DNA of 64,000 nt. Source: Hydractinia symbiolongicarpus. Its lineage: Eukaryota > Cnidaria > Hydrozoa > Anthoathecata > Hydractiniidae. The stretch spans positions 16,299,001 to 16,363,000 of the forward strand of contig NC_079875.1 in the NCBI RefSeq assembly GCF_029227915.1, in the 5' to 3' direction. Shown here one piece after another: positions 49,701 through 60,310 of the stretch; position 1 is the first letter of the stretch; each line of letters begins with the position of its first letter. The notes beneath the pieces are model-generated. The model was not told where the DNA came from. It searched no databases and saw nothing but the letters and a program-made list of their open reading frames with translations. The translations under genes were made by a program, and so were the position numbers.

Positions 49701-51779
49701 CTTATATTCCTGTTCGAAACAAGTCCTTATAATACAAAATTGTTTTAAACAATATCAAAAGAAATTAACAAAAAAATCGCTGATTTACAGCCTTGTATGA
49801 CGCTATGTCAAACATTTATGGTATATGAAAAAAAAGGTGTAGAGAAAAAGGAACATAACCATAGTACACTTTTTGCCTTATTGTTTTAAACTAGGAATTT
49901 AAAAATAAAAACTAAATTGTGAAATTTTTAAAAAGGTTTGCATACCTTTGGTATACCCCATAAAGTTTCGGTATGGAGTATTTTTATACTTTTGATTGCC
50001 ACATTTAGACTCACTAATAACTTCATCTCTACAAAACAAGTTAGTAGGTGTCGGGTTCGTATCTTCACACAAGTCCCCATGTACCATTGAAGGTTTTCTT
50101 TCAGCGCATGCGTCGTCACAACGTAATTCACTCACTCCCTTGTGTACATGCCATAAACCCAAGACGTGCCCTAATTCATGAATAATATCGTTTACTGCAC
50201 CCTGTGGAGAAGATCTGAAGTTTTTAAAATTCATAGTTATACCCCCCATTAAGCCGTAAACGTCTTGTAGCCAGGGAAAAGTTGCTTTTCCCAGCATGTC
50301 TTCTCGGAGTTTGACAGGAATCAAATTTAAATACTGTTTGTTGGATAAATTAATCTCTTCTTTTAATTCTCTCTCTGTTATAAAGGCTCTGTTGGGTGAC
50401 GATTTATCAAAACAAGTTTCGGATATGTTTGTGTTTCTAGCCAGTGGGTTGCAGCAATCGCCTCCATCCCAATCATCTGATTTGTTACCAGTCCTTAAAA
50501 TTTTATTGCACTCCGGATTACATACGTTGTTTCTAAGTTGAGTACTGGTGTTGCATTTTAAAGCACAATCTGGCTCCTCGGTCTTTATTTTGCACTGGTC
50601 TCGTTCGTTCTCGCAATAAGCGTAACATTTCAGAACAACAGTTTTGTTACGAAGTTTCGTATTTCTAACCAAGTGGGAAGATCCTTTCCAAGTGATGTTA
50701 TAACGTTCAAACACTTTATTAATCTCCAAGTGTTTTTGCGAGATTTCTTGTCTCGATAAAATAGGATCGCTACCGTCGTCATTTGCGATATTTATAATTC
50801 GATACCGTAACGTTTTCCGTTTTAAAAATAAATCGGGATGTCCGGCGTAATTACGAATTATTTCCGGGTTATCACATATCATTTCGCCACATTCTGGAAC
50901 CTGAACTTCGATATTATGAACGTCTTCCGTAAATTTATTCACTAACAACTTCGGTAATTTTCCGGTAACGCCGTAATAATCTGTCTCGTTACTGTTACTA
51001 AACATAAAATCTTCATACAACAAAAGGTTTTGGGTATTTTGTTTATTTTTATTTGTTCTAACACTACGAAAAATATCTTCATGTGTCTTAGCTACATTCC
51101 AAACCCCTAACTTATCAACACTGCCACGAAATGAAGTGTGTTTGAGAGACGTACCTCCGACTTCAAGTGATGTGCATTTATGAAATATATTTGATAAAAA
51201 TGGTCCACTTTGCCCATGACTCGCACCAACTTTGGCTTGATTAATATATAACTCCATGCGTTTCCCATCATACACTGCTGCCACGTGGACCCATGTATGA
51301 ATTTTAATTGGCTCATGGGACACCAAAACGGTCTTCTTTTTACCAATTTCTGTCTGTAAACTGAAAAACACTTTCATATTTTTTTTGTCTACACTATCAT
51401 GAACGCCGATCATAACAGCCACAACGTCGAACACGGTACAATGATTAAAGATTACCAAAATTGGTGCTTGATTGATTTGCCCTCCCTCGAGGTTTACCCA
51501 GCATTCAATTGTAAAATTGTCTAAGTTGAAAGTAAGGTTGTTATAACGAATAATTTCATCACCTGAAAAATACGCAAAACGATTGTCTTTCGTTTCACTG
51601 CTGTAGTTATCTGTCTCAAGCATTAGATCGTTTAAATGCTCATTGCGTATGTCTCGTCTTAATCTATTATGATTCTTCTCGATACAACTCGATTCACCAC
51701 GCGTTGCAAAAATAACGTAAAACTTTGTCACGACTTGGATATATATTATCAGCGTTAAAAGAACATAAATTTTGATCAT
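40727..51779 (-). CDS. Pappalysin (PAPP-A-like metalloprotease)
   Basis: Minus-strand exons: 51779-49946, 49433-49288, 48538-48163, 47480-47225, 47053-46797 (with a frame break, see findings), 46459-46296, 45841-45172, 44553-44307, 42634-42409, 41839-41639, 41077-40727; about 1,558 aa. Signal peptide MIKIYVLLTLIIYIQVV, possible furin site RLRR (39-42), LamG-like domain (about 66-265), Lin12/Notch repeat (405-443, ending DWDGGDCC), zinc site HELGHVLGLWH (534-544) and Met-turn NFMGYT (605-610). Fibronectin-like and CGDG-containing regions, an ECDDANGRNGDGCS repeat, several sushi (CCP) modules and a C-terminal Lin12/Notch repeat (HCRYDGGDCC) follow. The order matches vertebrate PAPP-A, secreted enzymes that cleave IGF-binding proteins; the substrate here is unknown. 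A TATATATATAAC lies about 50-60 bp upstream of the ATG. Confidence 0.93.
42192..42239. repeat. Small inverted repeat related to the MITE family
   Basis: AACCTCATCAC at the left faces GTGATGAGGTT at the right within 48 bp, in a pappalysin intron. It resembles the AACCTCGTCCCC termini but is diverged. Confidence 0.4.
43269..43340. mobile_element. CTCGTCCCC-family MITE, 72 bp
   Basis: Starts CATCCTTGTCCCCAGGG and ends with the complement of CAACCTCGTCCACAGGG. It lies in a pappalysin intron; the target duplication is not clear. Confidence 0.65.
45906..46026. mobile_element. MITE with TTA flanks (Harbinger-type)
   Basis: The left end AGGCTTGTTTCCATTTAACT and the reverse complement of the right end AGGCTTGTTTCCATTTGACT match over about 28 bp. 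TTA flanks both ends (45903-45905, 46027-46029), fitting a 3-bp PIF/Harbinger-type duplication. In a pappalysin intron. Confidence 0.65.
46511..46716. repeat. Imperfect repeat of TTAGTTCCCAGGAATTACTG
   Basis: About seven diverged units of roughly 27-30 bp, one of them inverted (AAATTCCTGGGAACT), in the pappalysin intron between the 46797 and 46459 exon ends. Confidence 0.7.
47087..47168. mobile_element. CTCGTCCCC-family MITE, 82 bp
   Basis: TAACCTCGTCCCCAGGACTT at the left, CCTGGAAACGAGGTTG at the right. The inner TTTTATCTTTTCTGACAC matches the arm of the 16968 element. It lies in the pappalysin intron next to the frame-break exon. Confidence 0.7.
47817..47860 (+). mobile_element. Half copy of CTCGTCCCC-family MITE
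   Basis: CAACCTCGTCTTCAGGGTC followed by GCCCCTGAGCCGTTATTACG, the same subfamily as 40058-40100. Only one end is recognisable. Confidence 0.6.
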
Positions 51780-51839
51780 GCTGGACTGTGCAAAAGAAAA
51801 AATGAGCAAGCGATATAAAACCCTAGCATGTTATATATA

Positions 51840-54800
51840 TAGCTATGAATTATTCTCCGTTTCATTTTTATTCCATTTAAAGAAAAACCACCAATAGAAT
51901 AAATCTTTTTACGCGATGAATGGTCCGAATAAGTTAAAACGAAATACGTCGTTTTAACCGTTATTGATTTCTTAAATAATGTATTTGATATGATGAAATC
52001 TTTAGAGTTGGTTATGCATAATAGCTATTTCTTCCACCATCCAGGTTTTAAACTTTTAATATATCCTAAACAAATGAAAAAATTTAAACAAACAGAATTT
52101 AACTGAAATGCTGCTGCAAAATTTTATATAACTAGTAAACACAATCATAGATTTTAAAGTTTGAACTCCAATTTCTCAGGATGAATGAAAACTTCGGTTA
52201 TAAAGTATTCTCCTAAAAGTCTTCTTCAACGTTTAAAAAATATATCAGAACGTTTCGCATTGTGTGAAAACCTTTGTTAGCTTCTACAAACACCATAACG
52301 TCTTACATTACACCAAGGTTTCTCTGCAGTCCAACTTTAAAACAAAATGTGCAGGAGAGAAGCATGTTTGCCTCTGTCATCTTGTTGTCTCGATAAAAAT
52401 ATTAAGTGGTTCTGACTCTAATTTAATGAGGTCTAATTAATAAAAACAATTCAGAGATTTTCGTGTGTTTATTTACATAATAAAGGAAAGCTTAACTTGT
52501 AATTGTTGCTTGCCACTAGATATATTGACAAAAATAGGATAAACTAAATTTAATTATTTGAACAAGCGAGTACAAGAAAACTTTTAAGTAGTATAACTTC
52601 AATTTCCATTTCTTGTTTATTTTACTCAGTATTGCAGTATGCATTTGTCTGATTTTAAGATGTGAAAAGAAACCCTGGGTGATGAATTTTTATGTTTACT
52701 TTAAAATTTGCTTGTTGAGTGGTGGTTTTAAGGTCTTTTTAAGTGACCAAAATTATTAAGCTGTGTAAAGGGGTGTAAAAAGGGCAAGCTTAATAAAATA
52801 ACTTCCTATAATATATTCCTATATTGGAATGAAATACCTTAAATTACAGTAATAATATACTTCAGTTTATAAATTTCTTTTTCTTCTGGCATATTTATTT
52901 CACCTACTTATTATATTTTTTAAACTCTTGTCTGGAGACGCAAGCAGGACGAAGATTTAAACTTAAATAAACTTTTGCTGCTTTCATTGAGACAAAATTC
53001 CAGGATAAGGAAAAACGCGATGTTACAAATCAACCAAAAAAAAAACCATTAGTACTAACATTGCATCATCATTGAACTATAAAGAATATAGACAGTACAA
53101 TTAAATGTACCATATATACCTGTCATTACAGAGGCATGAATTTATCAAAATTTAAGTCACGTAGTGCCAATTTTCTGTATGCGGTTTTGTCTCAGAAACC
53201 GAGCGGCCGACTGGTTAAGGTTTCTTAACAAATCTTTTAATTTATATACAAAAAATGATGAAATAATGCCACCGCTTTTTATTATTTTATTTATCATCTA
53301 AAATAATGTCTGTTTCGTTAAAATCGTTAATTTTTAAGCAGTCTTACGATTTGCCAGAATAATATACTCGAATTTCATCCAATTCCTTTTTATAATGATA
53401 CCTAAATGTCATTTGAATGCAATAGATTGGTGTGGAAGGAATGTGTAAAAAAGGTTTCTTACTTATTCAAACTAGTCAAATTTTCTCATTTTTGGAAGGC
53501 AACTAGTTAAGTGATTTTTTAAAGAACATAGATTCGGGTAGCTGAATTACTAAAGCTATTAAAACATCCAAAATGGTACTTTAAGTGACCCAAAACCCTA
53601 CTGATGATTCAAATAGTAACCAACAGATTTATTATTTACTCTACCGACTTGAGTGATAACTTTATTCACTTTCTTTGAAAGTTAAATAATTCTAGCTGAT
53701 TTCATGCAAATTTCTGTAGGTTTTTTTGTAAAAAGTTCTTTCTAAAGTTCTTTACAATAAATGTCTGTGTTATTTTTTGACCAATTTCATTTCTAGTACA
53801 GTGTACGATCTTTGTTCTTATAAATACAATCTCTGGCATAAATATTATAAATATTGCTTTTAAAATTTTCTGACCTAAAAAGTATCATTATTTAAATACC
53901 TTATTCAAAATAGATAGTGTTTCTGGAAGAAAAAGGTTAATATGACAAAGTCTTTGAATTTTTTGATAATTAGTAACTTGTTTTAAGTTCTAAAAATCAA
54001 AAGAAACTGTAATTGTGAGTACAGTATATTTTAAAAGAACGTAAGACACATTCAACATATCTAAAAAAAAAAAAAAATCTTTTCATAAACAAAACATCAT
54101 CAATATATATAATCCGATGAATAAACAATATAAATAGTATAAAAATAAATAATATAAATAAAGGCACTGAGAATTTTATGGATAGAGATATTCAGTGAGC
54201 ATACATTACCGGTCCAAATTTCGTCAGTCTTAACCATTCAAGGCTTCAAATTCTACCACCTACTCACAATTTCGCCACTTCTTGAAAAAAATCTTAAATG
54301 ATTTTTAGCATCGCTTTTGTGTCTATGTGATCAGCTATCTGACTGAAATAATTTTTAGGATTGTCTATATAACACTAACGAAAATTATCTAATGACCCAT
54401 ATTAGTATCTAGTATAAGTGATAACAGAGGACACGTATATATTATCGATAAATGTCGATAATTATGGTATTTTTATGATGTTTATAAAGTGGATAATTTT
54501 AATTTTTGTATATACCTGAAGATTATACTATGTAACAAAAAGCTTCGTCAAGAATAAAATATTTTATTACATACGTGTTTTAGTTATTAATGTTTTTATC
54601 TAGCACAACTTTCGTCTCCTTCATGAAAAGACTTTTCCGAGAAACACTTACACGCAAACAACATATACATGCATGAAACTTCAGAAAAACGTAGGTAACC
54701 GAATAAGTGTTGTATATAGGCTAAGATGCAAGTTCTTCTATCTAATCATTGAAACCGAACATATTGTTCTTGAACGTCATCTTTTAATTCGTATTCCTAA

Positions 54801-55330
54801 TAAGATTAATTATAACTCGGAAAAAAAGGATTAGGAAAAATAATTGTAATTGTATTATCTGATGAACAAAAAACGTACATTTTTAATGATCAAAATGGTT
54901 TATTTTTAGGCTGTAATGACAGGAACAGGAACATGGTATAGACAATCCTGTGATAACAAATTTTAAGGAGAGCCTTACGGATAAAGTTTTTATCACAACT
55001 TCCAATTTTGTTTTCTTCAAGGGACGAGAGAAATACATGAAAGAAAGAACTTATTATGTCATCTAGAGTTGATTCAACAAATTTTATGATTTGGTATTTT
55101 TCTCTTTTCCAAAAAAAAAAGCTCGATTTTAAGCACGCTTTACATGATGAGTTTAAAGGAACTGATTAAAAATAAATTATTTCGAATTGAACCATAACAG
55201 GTTCTATTCAGAATAATTATTTAAAAAAACCGCCTGTAAATTTTGAGGTCAGTTTATTGGCTCTTTCCTTAGCTTGCGGCTTAGCGGGTTGTATAAGCTT
55301 GTTAAATTGTCGTCTGAGGTTTACGAAAAA
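51840..55330. other. Upstream of pappalysin, no gene seen
   Basis: AT-rich sequence without supportable exons. A tRNA A-box-like string at about 53205-53225 has no cloverleaf. The pappalysin promoter should lie at the left edge of this stretch. Confidence 0.5.
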
Positions 55331-55336
55331 TAATGC

Positions 55337-56052
55337 TTGATTAAGGCTAGTGAAAAAGAAACAGCTGGGTTGTCATCGATTTTGACGGTATTTTCCCAGT
55401 ACCATATTCTTTGGTTTGTTAAGCAATTATAAGGTATTGTGCTTTCAGAACACACATTATCCGGCGTCCTTTGACTTTCTCCAGCGATATTCAGTTTCCT
55501 CCGTCCTTGATTAATGCTGAATTAAGGCTAGTGAGAAAGAAAAACAGCTGGGTTGTCTTCGATTTTGACGGTATTTTCCCAGTACCATATTCTTTGGTTT
55601 GTTAAGCAATTATAAGGTATTGTGCTTTCAGAACACACATTATCCGGCGTCCTTTGACTTTCTCCAGCGATATTCAGTTTCCTCCGTCCTTGATTAATGC
55701 TGAATTAAGGCTAGTGAGAAAGAAAAACAGCTGGGTTGTCTTCGATTTTGACGGTATTTTCCCAGTACCATATTCTTTGGTTTGCTAAGCAATTATAAGG
55801 TATTGTGCTTTCAGAACACACATTATCCGGCGTCCTTTGACTTTCTCCAGCGATATTCAGTTTCCTCCGTGCTTGATTAATGCTGAATTAAGGCTAGTGA
55901 GGAAGAAAAACAGCTGGGTTGTCTTCGATTTTGACGGTATTTTTCCAGTACCTTATTCTTTGGTTTGTTATTCAATTATAACGTATTGTGATTTCAGACC
56001 ACACTTTATCCGACGCCCTTTGACTTTCTTCAGCGACATTTAGTCTCCTCCG
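55337..56052. repeat. 183-bp tandem array, about 4 units
   Basis: TTGATTAATGCTGAATTAAG recurs at 55507, 55690 and 55873 (spacing 183), with a slightly shorter first unit beginning near 55337. The two middle units are nearly identical, while the first and last are more diverged, as expected at array edges. Each contains GGGTTGTCTTCGATTTTGAC and CATTATCCGGCGTCCTTTGA. No coding function seen. Confidence 0.9.
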
Positions 56053-56538
56053 GTGTTTTTATCGACAAAGGGTTCGGAGTTATCGCAAATAACTGTTATA
56101 ACTAACTAATCATAGTATTCCAAACATTAAATTCTGTCAGATATTTTGTTAGTTGACGGGCGTCTGTACAATGGTAGGTAAAGACATACTAGCTATCTAT
56201 TCTCCCATTTGTCATGATACAAAGTAAGCCATTAAACTTTAAAAATATTAGGTTGAAATATATCTAATAAGTATTTTTTTATAGTATACTTCATTATTAA
56301 TGAAACTCCTAAAACATGTGCAATAACAAAATTTATACAAAGAAATTATTAGCCGAATGCTAATATTTTTTAGAACCTTTGGATAAATGCTATTTTTATT
56401 TGGTATCAAGTTTCTTTTTTAACAGACGCCGTTTATTTGCTAAAATGTTGATCTATTTATGTTATAAATGTTGATCTATTTAAAAGAGGAATAAACCGCA
56501 ATCTTTTATCTTCAATTCACATACAGTTGCATAGGTGA

Positions 56539-56610
56539 AGCATTTTCTGGGTGGATTAGATAACTCAGTTATATAATACAACTGAATTATCTAATTAACC
56601 AGAAAATGCT
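56539..56610. mobile_element. 72-bp hairpin MITE
   Basis: AGCATTTTCTGGGTGGATTA at the left and the reverse complement of the right end AGCATTTTCTGGTTAATTAG match over 32 bp with few mismatches, leaving only an 8-10 bp loop. Confidence 0.7.
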
Positions 56611-58509
56611 TTTCCAGCTAACAAATTTCATCAAACAGGTACTGTAATATTAAAAACTTTGATAGTGTCAATAACGAAGACAAAATCCGAGCCCATTACT
56701 TGAGGAGATAGCTAAGTTGAATCCCTTGGCATGTAAAATTTAAATGAGCGCATTTGTAGATATAAGAACTGTGGATCTATGATTAGCTGGAAATGGTAAT
56801 AAAACTGAAAAATAAGATTAATTTTTACAAAGAAAAGTTGCTCTGATACACTTCGCAATCAATTAGTTATTGAAATATAATATAGTTCATGCATAAAACG
56901 GAACAATTTAAAAAAAATTGAGACAGTAACTAGTTTAAAGCTAGTCTATTCTTTGATCTAGAATAAACATGTAGCATTGACTGGTGAAAGCAAAAGCAAT
57001 CATAGTACGGTAATGCAATATCATCTCTTTTTCTCTTTTATTTCAATTTTCAACATGAGTATGTTCTTGCACCAAAGTCCAAATACCTTCAGAACTGACC
57101 TAATATTACCTATTATTAAAAAATTATACATTAAGCCACTCCTTCTGGGCTTTCAGGAAAGTAATAGTGGGTGCTGTAACTCTAAGAAGACCAAAGCCTT
57201 AATCTCTAATATTCCCACAAACTTTACTCTCATGGAAAATTGTGCGCTAAGCTATTCAAGTGTATTTACAATTCAGCGCACATCAAATAACTACTTCAGA
57301 CATCATTAGTAATACACTTCTGAACACTTCACTTTGGCAGCTAAAGTGTTTGTGTTTCAAATATTACCCTTGATACGAATTCTAATGGATAAGTGTGTGA
57401 AAATAACTTGTTTGTAAGGGTTTACTTTTGCGTTCCTTCTAGTAAATAACGACACTTTATGTCAATACGTCATTGCCGTTTGTCATAAGATTAAAATTAA
57501 AATGATGTTCACTTAGAACTATCGTATTATTGCAACTTTTATCATTTTTTATTTAGGCCCAAATAGGGCCTAAAATTAATTGTGAATATTTATGCGTTCT
57601 AAGGCAAGCTGATAATGATAAATTTTCGGGGTTTTTTTCACACTTGTTTAACACCTAGTGTCCTTTTTGGTAATTGGTAAATTAATTTCTCATTAAAAGA
57701 CAAAATTCTTGGTTGGTATAGCTAATATTAACAGCACCGATTAAAAAATATCTTTTCTAAATACTAACCTAGAATCTGACATGTTTTGCTGTACAAGTTT
57801 GTCATTCTCATTACTTTGTAATCAATGATAAACGCCCCAAACATAATAATACTTAAGCTAAACTTATTTTTAAAAATATCCGTACGTTTGAAAATCAGTT
57901 TTACACTTTTCAAAATTTCAACTTACAGGATCAATAAAGTATGCATGTCGTTGCTTATATTCCTTACGATTTTGATTTCACATTTCCTATTTCTAACACA
58001 TTGACATAATGCAAAAACAAAAGTATCCTTATCAACATAAAGTCATCTATTTTTATCTTATTACTTTCATAGTAATGCAAAGGTATTTTACTTCTAAAAG
58101 CAAAGCGGATTGCAAAGTATAGTTATTTAGAGAATATTCGCAAACATAGTCAAGTCGGTAAATATTTATAGGTAGCCAAGTTATAACACGTAATATTGGT
58201 TGTATGCTGTGTCGTTCTGTATTCTTTTTGTGCACGGAGAACTCTCCAACAATTTTAGCAGTCAGGCTACATATTAGTGTTAGGTTAAACACACGTACAG
58301 AGAATAATAATAGTAATAATAATTTCTTCCAACTATTTTAGGTGACACAAATTCCAAAATGAAAAGTTGCTCAATAATAACTATTCTATATTAAACCCCC
58401 ATAATGGTAGCCGTTTTCTCTTAAAAATGCTTGCTCTAGCTTTATTGTTACAAACCCCTCCCTCCAGCAAGTAATTTTATTGCTTCGTGTTAATAGGTGA
58501 TGCTAGAAA

Positions 58510-58569
58510 TATATACGACGAAAATCTGAGGGCCGGCGAACCCAGGGTTTTTTCATGGGTTAACGACTA
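58510..58569 (+). mobile_element. Decayed Helitron/HINE-like 3' end
   Basis: ATACGACG, GGCGAACCCAGGGTTTTTTC, ATGGGTTAACGACTA retains the body end, a mutated hairpin and the TAACGACTA tail seen in the three better copies. Confidence 0.45.
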
Positions 58570-60060
58570 AAAGTTATTGTGTTCCATAATTAACATGGCA
58601 AGTAATCTGGACAAGAAGATAATAGTTCAGAAGTTATAGGGACAGTGCCTTTTTTGCCCAACAATATCTCTTCCCCCTCTTTTAACCCGTTTTCCGATCA
58701 AAAAAGGGGCGTTAAAGACTTTAGGCATCAAATAATTTACAAACGTTAAAAAATTTTCCAATGACCTTAAATTTTTTAACAGTAATGTAGACAATTGGAA
58801 TTTTGCCAAAGAAAGCAACAAAGAAGTTAGACGTAATAAGTGAGTTTTAAATTAATTTCATTCGTCGCAGTAGGTGTCTTTAAAAAAACTTCTAAACAAC
58901 CACATGTCTATTTAATCTAAGAATGAATATATGTACTAAGTTAAAAACAATCATTACATGGAACAGCTATACGAGGTTTTATGATTTCTATGTAAACAAT
59001 ACAATCCGAAATTAGATCTGTGTTTTCGTATGTGTATCAAAAATGACGTACTCGTATAGCAGTAGTTGTATTAAGAAACTTAATTTTCTTATCGGTGTCA
59101 AACTCCCGGTCGGTATGAAGTCATTTTCTGCGTAAAGGCTGTATACTTCAGGACAGCACTAAAGTTTTCGAAATTATTGCTGTAAACATTCAAAAATTAG
59201 TTATAGTAACATTTTTTGCAAACATAAGGAAGTGGGGAAAGGGACATACATCTTTTGTTTCTCTGTTGCTAGAGCATGTCTACTGTACTATACCGAGATA
59301 TAACATACACACATTCTTTTTTGTCTTACAAACAGTTTAGTTGTCGAAGGAATATTTTTTTATTCATGTCAAAGCAACATATAAGCGCTGTATGCTAAAT
59401 TTCGTGACCTGTTCAAATCTAACAAGCTTACAATTTGTATTCAGCTTAAAAAGCACCACATGTTGTGCCAACTAATACTTAATTATTAAATTTATGGATT
59501 TAATTTACGTCTGATTGCCGCTAAGAATTTCTAATAACCTTCGTCTGAACAAATAACCAATAAAAAACATACCATGGAATGTATACAAGAAAGTAATGCA
59601 ATGATTATTAAAAGTAATCGATTACTCTTCTCCAGACCTTTCTTAAAAACCTCTAGAGTCCCATAACAAAGAAAAAAAATGAAGAAAACGGCTTTTTATT
59701 GCAACAGAAGAAAGATCCGGTTAAGAATGATTGTCCTTTTTTGCTAACCCGAACTTACATTTTGGCAAAACACGTGGATAGATTTTTCTTTATTTACAAA
59801 AGTTTTTAACGGGTTTTCATACGTGTTTGCCATTTTTAGGTAAGTCTACATACCTCGCATACCTGATTGACGTAATGATTAACTTATTACAACTATTCAT
59901 TTTTGGAATAAATAAAATTGGCTGTTGGTTGTTAAGAAATTTTTTTAAAAATATGTACTGTTTTTGTTGGCAAAGCTTGAGGTCATTTGTGGAATAATTT
60001 TAAACTTTTATGATCAAAGATTATTTAGTAGTAACGACTTAGTAAAAATAAATACGAGAT

Positions 60061-60310
60061 ATTCAATTGTTGACTTACGCTGAAATGAAGTTTTGTACAG
60101 TTATCTTTCAAATAGAAAACGAAATATGTTCAGGTGGACGATTTATTATCAAGTATGTTAGTGAATCATTTTGGTGTACCACGAGGTACCATTAAATGTC
60201 CCGTATCTTTTAATCTATAGCTACGTCATTGTCTTATTAAAGCCATTGTCATGTCCTCCCTGTAAAATATGCCAATGATACGACCCAGCTTAAATGCTTC
60301 CTTTATAAAA
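60061..60310 (+). pseudogene. Non-LTR reverse transcriptase remnant
   Basis: Three signatures lie in order but in different frames: SYLSNRKRNM, FGVPRGT (usual GVPQGS) and YANDTTQLKC (usual YADDTTL). Heavily frameshifted and dead. Confidence 0.5.

Larger units (their letters stand above)
56053..60060. other. Intergenic; hairpin MITE, no gene seen
   Basis: The longest open frame (56977-57309, 110 codons) has no recognisable domain and an AT-driven composition. Structures seen are the hairpin at 56539-56610 and a decayed Helitron-like end near 58510-58569. Confidence 0.5.

Noticed and set aside
53195-53235. tRNA A-box-like string (GGCCGACTGGTTAAGG)
   Set aside because: No B box, anticodon arm or cloverleaf could be built downstream; at most a SINE scrap.
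55337-56052. CRISPR-like array
   Set aside because: Units are 183 bp with no short-repeat/unique-spacer alternation; it is a eukaryotic tandem satellite.
56977-57309. 110-codon plus-strand frame
   Set aside because: No recognisable domain, no splice-compatible neighbours and AT-driven composition.
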